16,894 nt of DNA, taken from contig DASRSS010000074.1 in the NCBI GenBank assembly GCA_035656335.1, forward strand, positions 1 to 16,894, in the 5' to 3' direction. The stretch's first letter is position 1. Every line of letters begins with the position of its first letter. Both the position numbers and the translations under genes were made by a program. Shown piece after piece: positions 6,573-13,740 of the stretch. The notes under the pieces were generated by a model. That model made no database searches. It had not been told where the DNA came from and saw only the letters and a program-made list of their open reading frames with translations. This DNA is from DASRSS01 sp035656335 (GTDB taxonomy: Bacteria > Actinomycetota > Actinomycetes > Mycobacteriales > Jatrophihabitantaceae).

Positions 6573-6608
6573 GCCGCGCAGCGGCTGATCGCTGTCCCGC
6601 GCAGCGGC
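6573..6608 (+). repeat. Two copies of a 12-bp hairpin-forming repeat after the metallophosphoesterase gene
   Basis: CCGCGCAGCGGC occurs at 6574-6585 and 6597-6608, a period of 23 bp. Each copy is itself a small hairpin with loop GCA: a 5-bp stem in the first (6573-6585) and 4 bp in the second. They begin 8 nt after the stop codon and sit before the tRNA promoter. This fits a terminator-like or transcript-stabilising element, but no T-run follows. Confidence 0.45.
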
Positions 6609-6643
6609 CGAGGCCGGCGGTCAAAGCGCGCCGACCGACCCGG

Positions 6644-6649
6644 TATGCT
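6644..6649 (+). promoter_or_regulatory. -10 box of tRNA-Pro
   Basis: TATGCT lies 17 nt before the mature tRNA 5' end, a good sigma-70-type -10. A 17-bp spacer upstream leads to TCAAAG at 6621-6626, a poor -35. A short 5' leader would be removed by RNase P. Confidence 0.5.
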
Positions 6650-6666
6650 GAGCCGGTTGCACGCAC

Positions 6667-6743
<77 letters not shown>

Positions 6744-6752
6744 AATCGGTCT

Positions 6753-6769
6753 GATCGGGCTTTCCGGTC
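6753..6769 (+). terminator. Possible hairpin just after tRNA-Pro
   Basis: GATCGG (6753-6758) can pair with CCGGTC (6764-6769) through one G-T pair, with loop GCTTT, 10 nt after the encoded CCA. It overlaps the stop codon of the convergent VOC gene and lacks a real T-run, so terminator activity is uncertain. Confidence 0.3.
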
Positions 6770-7133
6770 AGTCCCAACAGAGGCAGAACGGATGCCCGGC
6801 CGGGTCGGCGTACACCCGGAATCCTGACTTCGCGTCGAGGTCCGTCGCCGCGTGCAGCAACTCCGCGCCGAGTTCGATCACCTCGGCCTCCGCCGCCCGG
6901 ACGTCCTCGACGTACAGGTCCAGGTGGATCTGCTGCGGCGTGCCGGACGGCCAGGCCGGCCGGACGTGGTCTGGCGCGAGCTGCACCGCCAGCCGCGCCT
7001 CACCGTCGACGCGCACGGTGTGCCAGTCGTCGCCGTTCGGCTCGACGGTGCCGCCGGTCAGCGCCGCCCAGAAGCTGCTCTCGACCGCCAGGTCCGGCGC
7101 GTCGAAGACGACGACCTGCTGCCTGATCCTCAT
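6768..7133 (-). CDS. VOC-fold (glyoxalase-like) protein
   Basis: A 121-residue single-copy vicinal-oxygen-chelate protein. The N-terminal motif reads VVVFDAPDLAVESSFWAALTGG. The central HLDLYVEDVRAAEAEVIELGA (about 70-90) and the C-terminal RVYADPAGHPFCLCWD are typical of the small glyoxalase-like actinobacterial group. H70 is a possible metal ligand, but that group is mostly uncharacterised and no substrate can be assigned. It lies downstream of the DUF4012 gene on the same strand with an 84-bp gap, and converges on tRNA-Pro. The ATG at 7133 has no convincing Shine-Dalgarno or leaderless box. It is probably not part of the glycan pathway. Confidence 0.82.
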   Translation of the reverse strand: MRIRQQVVVFDAPDLAVESSFWAALTGGTVEPNGDDWHTVRVDGEARLAVQLAPDHVRPAWPSGTPQQIHLDLYVEDVRAAEAEVIELGAELLHAATDLDAKSGFRVYADPAGHPFCLCWD

Positions 7134-7152
7134 GCCGTGAGACTGCCACCAA

Positions 7153-7165
7153 CCCGGCTTCCGGG
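7153..7165 (-). terminator. Small hairpin between the DUF4012 and VOC genes
   Basis: CCCGG (7153-7157) and CCGGG (7161-7165) form a 5-bp perfect stem with a 3-nt loop in the 84-bp gap 7134-7217. On the minus strand it follows the DUF4012 stop by about 50 nt and no T-run follows. Nothing else is seen in this gap. Confidence 0.22.
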
Positions 7166-7217
7166 GCCAGAGCCGTTAGCGCACAGACGGCACGTCGAAT
7201 CCGAGCAGCGGCAGGGG

Positions 7218-9014
7218 TCAGCCGCAGGGCTGCGAGTAGGCGGTGACCGCCATCGGCGTCACGCCGGGTTGGCGCCAGATGAACGGCGAGCCCGATCCCG
7301 GCGGCTCCTGCAGGTGTAGCTCGACCGTCTGGGTGGTGCCGCGGCGGAGCTGAACCTGCAGCCGGTACATCGGCCGTCCGTCGATCGTGTACGCCGCGGC
7401 CGTCGTGGGCTTGCCGTCGATCCGGACGCTCAGCAGTTGGGCACCTGCGGTCGCGTAGTAGTCGAGCAACGTGCTGTAGTCACCGGGGCGCGAGTTCGCC
7501 GGCTGGTTCGCGTCCAACCGATCGGTGACGTACGGCGGCAGGCCGTACGGCGGAGCGCTGTCCGTCAGGGTGAGCGTGACGAGCACGTCGCGGCTCGGTC
7601 CGCAGCCGCTGCGGTGGTACGTGAGCGCACGGGTCAGGTAGTAGTCCAGCTTGCCGCCGGACATGTTGTTCAGCACCGGCGCGGCCAGCGGACGGTCGCC
7701 CGCGCCGAGCACCGCGCCGTAGGACGTGGCCGCGAGCTGCTTCTCGACCGCGGCGTCGCTGCTCCACACCTGCAGCCGCTGCTGTTCGGACGCGCTGACC
7801 ATCGACCGAGCCAGGGTGCCGGCGTTGCCGCGTCCGCTGATCAACGCGTTCGAGGTGGCCTTGAGGATGGCGACGAGGAACTGCTTGCGCGCGGCGTTGT
7901 CCTTGAACAGCGTGTACTCGTCGCGCTGCACGAGCGGGACGACGTTGGCCGCGTTGACCGGAATCACGCCGTGCACCGTCACCGGCCCGGTCGCGGCGAG
8001 GATGAAGCCGAGCACCGTCGGGTCGACCGCAACCGCGCCGTCGACGTGCTGGCCGCTGACCCGTTCCCACATCTGCGCCCAGATGCGCGCGGCGTACGGG
8101 AAGCTCGGGCTGACGTTCGAGTTCGGGAACGAGCTCGTCGGCAACGACTGCCCGAACGCCGCGTCGTACTGCTTGCCGAAGTGCAGTCCGGTCGGGACGA
8201 GCAGCCGTGCCGCCGCGGGTTGCAGCTCGGCGTCACTACCGAAGTGGGTGAAGCGCACCGTGCCGTGCGCGGCGACCGCGATGGCAAATGCCCCGGGCAG
8301 GCCACCGGTGCCGCGCATCTCGGCCTCGTTCTGCATGCCGATGAAGTAGCGCTGCGGACGGTCCGCGCCGAGCATCGTCGGGAGGATCTTCGCGGCACGG
8401 TCGGCCGCGGTGACGTACCCGGTCAGCCTGCTCAGCTCGTTCGCGAGCGACGCCCGCTTGCTGTCGACCGCCCCCAGCCAGGTGCTGCGCGGCAGCGAGT
8501 CGACCCGCCGCTGCGCGTCGGTCAGCGCTGCCGTGGCCTGCTGCAGTTCGGGGGCCGCCGTCCGCAGCGCGGACAGGTCCAGCGTGTTGCCCTTCACCCG
8601 CACCTTGGCCGGGTCGAGCCGGGTGGCCACATCGAGCAGGTCGGGAATGCCGTGGCGGCCCAGCTGCGTACCCGCCCCGGTGGCGCCACGGATCGTCCGG
8701 AGCGGATCACCGAGGTACGGCACGTGCGCGGCAACCCACCACGCCGGCCCGGCGGTCAGTCGGTGCGCCCGTTCGGCCTGCTGCGGCAGCTCAGCCGCCG
8801 CCTCACGGGCGTGGGCGAGATCGCCCTGCGCGAAGTAGACCTGCACGCGCTGCAGGGTCTGCTCCATGGTGCTGACCTGCTTGCGGGCGAGCAGCCCGGT
8901 GATGACGATCCAGATCAGCCCAAGGAGAAATAGCGCCGCGCCCCCGTAAAGAACCCAACGCCGGAAGCCGGCGTGGTAGCGCAGATATCGGAGCCGGGTG
9001 CTGACTCGATGCAA
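7218..9014 (-). CDS. DUF4012 membrane protein
   Basis: A 598-residue protein with a short basic cytoplasmic N-terminus, one membrane segment (about 21-43), a helical stretch and a large extracytoplasmic domain. The hallmark blocks of DUF4012 are present: RYFIGMQNEAEMRGTGGLPG (222-241), followed later by an AVDPTVLGFILAATGPVTV-like block. The family has no established biochemical role but often lies in actinobacterial exopolysaccharide loci, as here. The frame opens with TTG at 9014, 15 nt after the stop of the secreted LAFTG protein. The two genes share the same frame, so only one TGA separates them. There is no clear Shine-Dalgarno before the TTG, so translation probably depends on coupling; the exact start is uncertain. 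A role in glycan export or attachment is inference. Confidence 0.85.
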   Translation of the reverse strand: MHRVSTRLRYLRYHAGFRRWVLYGGAALFLLGLIWIVITGLLARKQVSTMEQTLQRVQVYFAQGDLAHAREAAAELPQQAERAHRLTAGPAWWVAAHVPYLGDPLRTIRGATGAGTQLGRHGIPDLLDVATRLDPAKVRVKGNTLDLSALRTAAPELQQATAALTDAQRRVDSLPRSTWLGAVDSKRASLANELSRLTGYVTAADRAAKILPTMLGADRPQRYFIGMQNEAEMRGTGGLPGAFAIAVAAHGTVRFTHFGSDAELQPAAARLLVPTGLHFGKQYDAAFGQSLPTSSFPNSNVSPSFPYAARIWAQMWERVSGQHVDGAVAVDPTVLGFILAATGPVTVHGVIPVNAANVVPLVQRDEYTLFKDNAARKQFLVAILKATSNALISGRGNAGTLARSMVSASEQQRLQVWSSDAAVEKQLAATSYGAVLGAGDRPLAAPVLNNMSGGKLDYYLTRALTYHRSGCGPSRDVLVTLTLTDSAPPYGLPPYVTDRLDANQPANSRPGDYSTLLDYYATAGAQLLSVRIDGKPTTAAAYTIDGRPMYRLQVQLRRGTTQTVELHLQEPPGSGSPFIWRQPGVTPMAVTAYSQPCG

Positions 9015-9029
9015 GAACGCGCGAGCCGA

Positions 9030-9632
9030 TCAGCCGTGCGCCGTGTGCCGACGGCGGCCGGCACGAAGCATGAGCCCGCCACCGCCGAGCAACGCCACGG
9101 CGACGAGCAGCAGCAGCGCGACGTCCAAGCCGGTGAAGGCCAGCCCGCCGCCCTGACCCGTAGCGCCTGCGCCTGCGCCGGCCGCACCCGCACCAGGCGA
9201 TTGGCTCGCTGAGACGCCGCCGACACCCGCGGCCGCGCGGATGGCCAGCAACAGTCCGGCCACGCCACACACGCTTCCGGTGGCGGTCAGCTCGAACTTG
9301 CCGGGCGCCGCAGTGACCTTGAACGAGGTGCTGAACGCGCCCTTGCTGTCGGCGGTGACGGTGGCGACGACCTTGCCGTTCAGCTTGAGCGTCACCTTCT
9401 CGCCGGCCTGGAAGTTGCTGCCCGATACGTCGATCGTCTCGCCGGTGTACGGCGTCGTGGTGCTGACGGACAGGGTGGCGCCGGCCTTGACCGGGTAGCC
9501 GGTGCCGCCGCTGCACGTGCTGGACGCGGCGAAGACGCCGCTCGACGGGGCTGCCGAGGCTGCGCGCGTCGCGAGCGTGAACGACGTCAGCAACAGCGCG
9601 GACACCACGATGACCCTGATCAGCCGGCGCAT
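9030..9632 (-). CDS. Secreted Ig-like protein with LAFTG sorting signal
   Basis: A 200-residue exported protein. A Sec signal peptide covers about 1-28 (basic start, VIVVSALLLTSFTLA core, A-S-A-A cleavage region). Residues about 45-120 look like an IPT/Ig-like beta-sandwich (GETIDVSGSNFQAGEKVTL, then SKGAFSTSFKVT). C40 and C122 could form a disulphide. An Ala/Gly linker leads to LAFTG at 164-168, a hydrophobic segment (169-189) and the basic tail RAGRRRHTAHG: the cell-wall sorting layout with the LAxTG variant used by class E sortases of high-GC actinobacteria. The protein should end up covalently on peptidoglycan; no sortase gene is in the window. The ATG at 9632 has GAGGG 7 nt upstream. It probably forms a transcription unit with the DUF4012 gene; its function is unknown. 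Confidence 0.82.
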   Translation of the reverse strand: MRRLIRVIVVSALLLTSFTLATRAASAAPSSGVFAASSTCSGGTGYPVKAGATLSVSTTTPYTGETIDVSGSNFQAGEKVTLKLNGKVVATVTADSKGAFSTSFKVTAAPGKFELTATGSVCGVAGLLLAIRAAAGVGGVSASQSPGAGAAGAGAGATGQGGGLAFTGLDVALLLLVAVALLGGGGLMLRAGRRRHTAHG

Positions 9633-9639
9633 GAGATCA

Positions 9640-9644
9640 CCCTC
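9640..9644 (-). promoter_or_regulatory. Ribosome binding site of the LAFTG protein gene
   Basis: GAGGG on the minus strand lies 7 nt before the ATG at 9632 and fixes that start. The rest of the 127-bp gap 9633-9759 shows a possible TACATT -10 on the minus strand but no paired -35 and no clear terminator. Confidence 0.55.
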
Positions 9645-9759
9645 GCAGTCGCCTCGTCCGTGTCCCCCGACGAAGGGAATGTACTGGAGTTCAACGATCT
9701 AGGCATCCGGGCGATACGCGGCCTCCGCCGAGAAAGAACATCGACCTCATACCGGGCAT

Positions 9760-10728
9760 TCAGGACAGGCTTTCCTTGACCTGGTCGTAGATCCACCCGT
9801 ACGTGCGTTCCAGCCCGTCCGCCAGCGTGGTGGACGGTTCCCAGCCGTAGCGCCGCAGGATCTCGGTGTTGTCGCTGCTGCGCCCACGCACGCCCTGCGG
9901 CGCGGACAGGTCGTACTGGCGCTCCAGGGTCACGCCGGCGATCTTCTCGACGATGTCCACCATCTGGTTGATGCTGACGAGTTCGTCGCTGCCGAGGTTG
10001 ACCGGCTCGGGGTTATCGCCCGCGGCGATCATCTGCGTGCCCTTGACGCAGTCGTCGATATACATGAACGTGCGGGTCTGCGTGCCGTCGCCCCAGATCG
10101 GGATCACCGATTCGCCGGTGATCGCCGCGGTGGCCACCTTGCGGCAGATCGCGGCCGGCGCCTTCTCGCGGCCGCCCTGCCACGTGCCGAATTCGCCGTA
10201 CACGTTGTGGAACCGGGCTACCCGCGTCTGCACGCCGTAGTCCTCGAAGTAGTGCCGGGCCATCCGCTCGCTGAACAGCTTCTCCCAGCCGTAGCCGTCC
10301 TCGGGCATCGCCGGGTACGCGTCCGACTCCTTCAGCGGCACGACATCCGGGTTCGTCTGGTGCTCGGCCGCGTAGACGCACGCCGAGGACGAGTAGAAGT
10401 AGCGCTCGGCGCCGGCCTCGCGCGCGGCCTGAAGCACGTGCGTGCTCGTCAGGACGGACATCATGCAGGCGGCCTTGTTGTTCTCGATGAACCCCATGCC
10501 GCCCATGTCCGCGGCCAGGTTGTAGACCCAGGCCGCGCCGTCGACGGCTGCACGCGCGTTCTCCAGCAGCGAGACGTCCGCCTGCACGCTCTGCGCGTCG
10601 GCGTGCAGCTGGTGCCATTCGTCGAACGGCTTGATGTCGACGGCGCGGACCGACTTGCCCTGTTCGAGCAGCGACCGAACCAGATGACCGCCGATGAAGC
10701 CACCGGCACCCGTCACGACGACGTCCAC
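9760..10728 (-). CDS. GDP-mannose 3,5-epimerase-like NAD-dependent sugar epimerase
   Basis: A 322-residue extended short-chain dehydrogenase with the NAD(P) motif GAGGFIGG (7-14). Much of the sequence parallels plant GDP-mannose 3,5-epimerase: DMGGMGFIENN (74-84), SSSACVY (113-119), KESDAYPAMPEDGYGWEKL (133-151), RFHNVYGEFGTWQGGREKAP (172-191), NLGSDE (244-249) and GVRGRSSDN (279-287). C117, Y146, K150 and K189 fall exactly 28 positions before the Arabidopsis GME residues C145, Y174, K178 and K217 as I recall them. The likely reaction is cytosolic double epimerisation of GDP-D-mannose to GDP-L-galactose and/or GDP-L-gulose. The place between a Wzz/BY-kinase and surface protein genes suggests the sugar enters an exported glycan. 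The GTG start is supported by GGAGGT 5 nt upstream. Confidence 0.85.
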   Translation of the reverse strand: MDVVVTGAGGFIGGHLVRSLLEQGKSVRAVDIKPFDEWHQLHADAQSVQADVSLLENARAAVDGAAWVYNLAADMGGMGFIENNKAACMMSVLTSTHVLQAAREAGAERYFYSSSACVYAAEHQTNPDVVPLKESDAYPAMPEDGYGWEKLFSERMARHYFEDYGVQTRVARFHNVYGEFGTWQGGREKAPAAICRKVATAAITGESVIPIWGDGTQTRTFMYIDDCVKGTQMIAAGDNPEPVNLGSDELVSINQMVDIVEKIAGVTLERQYDLSAPQGVRGRSSDNTEILRRYGWEPSTTLADGLERTYGWIYDQVKESLS

Positions 10729-10733
10729 AGACC

Positions 10734-10739
10734 ACCTCC
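10734..10739 (-). promoter_or_regulatory. Ribosome binding site of the epimerase gene
   Basis: GGAGGT on the minus strand lies 5 nt before the GTG at 10728, the strongest Shine-Dalgarno in the window. It confirms the GTG start and contrasts with the leaderless genes on the left. Confidence 0.7.
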
Positions 10740-10767
10740 GAGTCGACCGACCATCGGCACGACCTTG

Positions 10768-10783
10768 TAGGCGGATAAGCCTA
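10768..10783 (-). other. AT-richer hairpin or promoter-like box between BY-kinase and epimerase genes
   Basis: TAGGC (10768-10772) and GCCTA (10779-10783) form a 5-bp inverted repeat with a 6-nt loop in the 61-nt gap. The same stretch reads TAGGCT on the minus strand, a possible -10 for the epimerase gene with a leader of about 43 nt. Sequence alone does not tell which, if either, is real. Confidence 0.3.
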
Positions 10784-10789
10784 ATGAGA

Positions 10790-12202
10790 TCAGGCGATGT
10801 CGCCAGTTGAAACAGGTGCCGGCTGGCCCTGGGAGTGACGCGAGCGGCTATCGGCCTCGTCCCGGGCGTACGCGTAGCGGTACTCGGACTTCCGTCCGGC
10901 CGGGATCCGGTTGAGGACGGTGCCCAGCACGGTCACGTCCAGCTGGCGCAACACGTTGACCGCGCGCCGGACCTGGGTGTCCGTCGTGACGCCGTGCCGC
11001 GCGACGATGAGCGTGCCGTCTGCCAGCGCCGCGACCTCGGAACCGTCCGCGACCGGTAGCAGCGGCGCGGTGTCCAGCACCACGTAGTCGACGCGGTTGA
11101 GCAGGGACCGCACCACCTCGCGGACGTACGACGAGGCGAGCACCTCGCTCGGGTTCGGCGGCGTGGGCCCGGACGTGAGGACCGAGAGCCCCGCCCCGGC
11201 GGACTGGATGGCTTGGTCGAGGCTGAGCTGCTGCACGAGGACGCTGGTGAGGCCGACGTTCTCGATCAGGCCGAGCGCCTTGGCGATCGCGGGGCGGCGC
11301 AGGTCGGCGTCCACGAGGCAGACCGTGAAGCCGGCCTCGGCCAGCGTGGAGGCCAGGTTGATCGCCACCGTGGACTTGCCCTCGCCGGGGATCGCGCTGG
11401 TCACCGCGATGATGCGCGGGTGCGTGTCGATCGCGGCGAACTGCAGGTTGGCGCGCAGCTGACGGAAGTTCTCCGCCCGGACGTTGCTGCTTCCGGCACG
11501 CGCGGCGACAACCTGCCGCTTCGTCGCCGCGTCCTCGACGATCGTTCCCATCGCGGGCGCACCGGCCACCTTGACCAGTGCCTCGGTCGCCTTGATCCGG
11601 TTGTCCAGCACGTCGCGTGCCACCGCGAGCGCGATGCCGGCGAACAGGCCGAGCACGAGCCCCAGGACGATGTTCAGGACGGGCTTGGGCGAACTCGGCG
11701 AGCCGGGGGCCGTGGCCGGATCGGTGATGTACATCCGCACGGTGGACGTCTTCTTGTCGCCCGACGTCGCGTAGTAGCCCTCGACCTGCGTCACGAACGC
11801 CTTCGCGGCCGAGTTGGCGATCGCGGCGGCGCGCGCCGGGTCGGAGTCACTGACCTGCAGGTTGACGATCGACTGGCTGGTCGGAGCGGTCGCCGAGATC
11901 TTGCCCTTCAGCTCGCTGTCCGACATCGGCAGGTCGAGGTCCTTCTGCACCGCGTGCAGCACGTTCGGCGAGGCGACGATCTGCGCGAACGTCTGCACCT
12001 GCAACTGGGTGAAGGCCGAGCCCTGATACTGCTGACCGGGCACCGTCGTATCGGACGACACGACGAACAGCTGAGTCGTTGCCTGGTAGACCTTCGACGA
12101 GGTGACGGTGATCGTGATCGCGATGATCACTGCCGCGAGCACCACACCGACGAGCACCTTCCACCGCTCTCGGAAGATCCGCAGGTAGGTCCGAAGCGTC
12201 AC
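10790..12202 (-). CDS. Wzz/BY-kinase: polysaccharide co-polymerase with tyrosine autokinase domain
   Basis: A 470-residue inner-membrane protein. It has an N-terminal Wzz-type chain-length domain with membrane segments at about 16-34 and 175-195 and an extracytoplasmic loop between. The fused cytoplasmic BY-kinase carries Walker A SAIPGEGKST (269-278), Walker A' VCLVDADLRRP (294-304) and Walker B YVVLDTAP (373-380). The C-terminal tyrosine cluster is short: Y441, Y443 and Y445, the likely autophosphorylation sites. In the Wzy-dependent pathway such proteins set polymer length and assemble the export machine through cycles of phosphorylation; no partner phosphatase is visible here. The frame stays open to 12418, but the GTG at 12202 is chosen: AGAAGG lies 8 nt upstream and the protein then begins directly with the first membrane helix, as is normal. 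Confidence 0.92.
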   Translation of the reverse strand: MTLRTYLRIFRERWKVLVGVVLAAVIIAITITVTSSKVYQATTQLFVVSSDTTVPGQQYQGSAFTQLQVQTFAQIVASPNVLHAVQKDLDLPMSDSELKGKISATAPTSQSIVNLQVSDSDPARAAAIANSAAKAFVTQVEGYYATSGDKKTSTVRMYITDPATAPGSPSSPKPVLNIVLGLVLGLFAGIALAVARDVLDNRIKATEALVKVAGAPAMGTIVEDAATKRQVVAARAGSSNVRAENFRQLRANLQFAAIDTHPRIIAVTSAIPGEGKSTVAINLASTLAEAGFTVCLVDADLRRPAIAKALGLIENVGLTSVLVQQLSLDQAIQSAGAGLSVLTSGPTPPNPSEVLASSYVREVVRSLLNRVDYVVLDTAPLLPVADGSEVAALADGTLIVARHGVTTDTQVRRAVNVLRQLDVTVLGTVLNRIPAGRKSEYRYAYARDEADSRSRHSQGQPAPVSTGDIA

Positions 12203-12210
12203 GCAGATAC

Positions 12211-12216
12211 CCTTCT
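12211..12216 (-). promoter_or_regulatory. Ribosome binding site of the Wzz/BY-kinase gene
   Basis: AGAAGG on the minus strand, 8 nt before the GTG at 12202. It decides against the longer open frame that runs back to 12418. Confidence 0.55.
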
Positions 12217-12264
12217 GTCGCGCCGGTCGCTGGCCGCTCAGACGGCGAACGCGTGGCGGCGTAC

Positions 12265-12270
12265 AGCATA
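12265..12270 (-). promoter_or_regulatory. Possible -10 box of the Wzz/BY-kinase gene
   Basis: TATGCT on the minus strand would start transcription near 12258 and give a leader of about 56 nt. No clear -35 is seen at 17 bp. It lies in the 245-bp divergent region 12203-12447. Confidence 0.4.
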
Positions 12271-12303
12271 GGCATCTTCGCCGAGAATCCCCGGTTGAAG
12301 CGA

Positions 12304-12320
12304 GGCCGCCGCCAGCGGCC
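12304..12320. other. Hairpin in the middle of the divergent intergenic region
   Basis: GGCCGC (12304-12309) and GCGGCC (12315-12320) form a 6-bp stem with a 5-nt loop, between the two divergent promoters proposed here. It could be an operator or a chance GC-rich palindrome. Apart from this, the two promoter boxes and a ribosome binding site, nothing else is recognised in 12203-12447. Confidence 0.25.
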
Positions 12321-12382
12321 GCACAGCTGAGAGAGCCCTGCTCGTGCGCTCGTCGTCTTCTGCGCATCGGGGACGCGGGGTC

Positions 12383-12388
12383 TACGCT
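12383..12388 (+). promoter_or_regulatory. Possible -10 box of the Wzy-like gene
   Basis: TACGCT, the same hexamer as before the first ArsA-like gene, but here about 60 nt before the ATG at 12448. This transcript would therefore have a leader. No good -35 is seen. Confidence 0.35.
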
Positions 12389-12447
12389 GAGCGGGCCACG
12401 GAGCCAGGTCCCGTCCACCCAGTGACGAACGAACGATTCCAGGTGAG

Positions 12448-13740
12448 ATGCCCACTACGCACGAGGTCGCGAGCGCTCGACGCAGCGAACCGGCGCCGCT
12501 GAAGGCTGCGCAGGGACGTCCCGGGGTCGTCACCGCGGGGCTCACGTTGACCTATCTGGCCGCCGGGACGATCCCGTGGACGGCGGTCGACGTCGGCAGC
12601 ATCTCCGTCGGCGAGATCCTGCTCGCGTTCGCCGCGGTGACGCTGGTCGCGGCGGACCTGTCGCGCGCGCTGCCCACGCCGCCGCCGTGGGTCTGGGCGC
12701 TGGCTGTCGCGGTGCTGGTGGTCGGAACGATCCATCAGTTCGCCCCGCCGTCCGCGGCGTACATGGCACGACGGGAAGGGCTCAGCGGTAGCACCGTCAT
12801 CCTCGACACGAACCTGGTCGTGACGCTGCACCTCGTCATCCGGGTCCTGTTCACCGCGTTCGTGTTCGCCCTCGCCCGCTCGCATGACCGCCGCGCCCTG
12901 ACCCGTTCGTGCGCCGCGTTCCTGGGCGGCGTCTCGATCTGTGCGGTCATCGCCTTCACGGACAGCCGCGGCTGGACGTCCATCTCCTCGAGCCTGCTCG
13001 GTGTCGGCGTCTCGGACGGTCGCGGCAGCGGGCTCACCGAGCACCCGAACGTCGTCGCGATGACCTGCGTGATCGCGCTGCCGCTGATGCTCTGGATGCT
13101 CCTGGGCAGCCGGCGGGCGCGTGTGCTCGCCCTCGCCGGGCTGGGCTGTCTGCTCCTCGGGCTGTACGCGTCCCGGTCCCGCTCCGGTGCCGGAGCGGCC
13201 GCCATCGCCGCGTTCGTCTCGTTCGTCTGGATGCCGCAGTACCGGCGCTACCTGCCGACCACGGGCCTGCTCGCGACGCTCGTTCTCGGCGTGCTGTTCG
13301 TGACGAATCCCGATCTCGGCTCCGAGCTGCTGTCCGGCCTGCGGATCACCGGCGGGGACACGTCCGGCAGCGACCGCAGCCGCAACATCGTGAACGACCA
13401 GGCCATGCGGGACTTCCTGCACTCACCCATCCATGGGATCGGGTTCGAGATCGCCGACATCGCGCACTTCCTCTACCTGCAGGCGCTAGCGGTGGGTGGG
13501 GTGATCCTGCTGACCGGCCTGATCGTCTACCAGGCAGGGGCGCTGATCCGCAGCGCTCGGTTGACCCGGGTCGAGCAGCTCGCTGTGCCGCTGTTCGTCG
13601 CCGTGCTCGGTGAGGTCATCTTCAACACCCTGCAGAACGCGCTCACGCCGACCATCGCCTACCTGGCGCCCGCACTGGTCGCGGCGTTGCCGTCCGACGG
13701 CCTGAGGCAGGCCGACTTCGCGCCGGTCAGGGCCGGCTGA
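12448..13740 (+). CDS. O-antigen ligase / Wzy-type polymerase membrane protein
   Basis: A 430-residue polytopic membrane protein with about ten hydrophobic segments spread from residue 28 to 415. The signature of the Wzy/WaaL ligase-polymerase family is visible: LTEHPNVVAMT (196-206), the basic SRSRSGAGA (242-250), and HSPIHGIGFEIADIAH followed by FLYLQALAVGG (325-351), with H340 at the usual conserved His position. Such proteins polymerise or transfer undecaprenyl-linked glycans on the outer face of the membrane. Polymerase and ligase cannot be told apart from sequence; in a Gram-positive next to Wzz/BY-kinase, polymerase is more likely. It is the only plus-strand gene of the glycan locus. 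Its 3' end overlaps the GT61 gene tail to tail by 14 bp. ATG 12448 is the first possible start in frame; the GGTGAG before it is too close for a good ribosome site. Confidence 0.85.
   Translation: MPTTHEVASARRSEPAPLKAAQGRPGVVTAGLTLTYLAAGTIPWTAVDVGSISVGEILLAFAAVTLVAADLSRALPTPPPWVWALAVAVLVVGTIHQFAPPSAAYMARREGLSGSTVILDTNLVVTLHLVIRVLFTAFVFALARSHDRRALTRSCAAFLGGVSICAVIAFTDSRGWTSISSSLLGVGVSDGRGSGLTEHPNVVAMTCVIALPLMLWMLLGSRRARVLALAGLGCLLLGLYASRSRSGAGAAAIAAFVSFVWMPQYRRYLPTTGLLATLVLGVLFVTNPDLGSELLSGLRITGGDTSGSDRSRNIVNDQAMRDFLHSPIHGIGFEIADIAHFLYLQALAVGGVILLTGLIVYQAGALIRSARLTRVEQLAVPLFVAVLGEVIFNTLQNALTPTIAYLAPALVAALPSDGLRQADFAPVRAG

Noticed and set aside
7437..8933. 498-codon plus-strand open frame opposite the DUF4012 gene
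   Set aside because: Arg/Val/Asp-rich shadow with no motifs; the minus strand carries the DUF4012 hallmarks.
12203..12418. N-terminal extension of the Wzz/BY-kinase back to 12418
   Set aside because: The extra 72 residues are Arg/Cys/Pro-rich and unlike the family, and they cover a promoter-like region. A Shine-Dalgarno supports the GTG at 12202.
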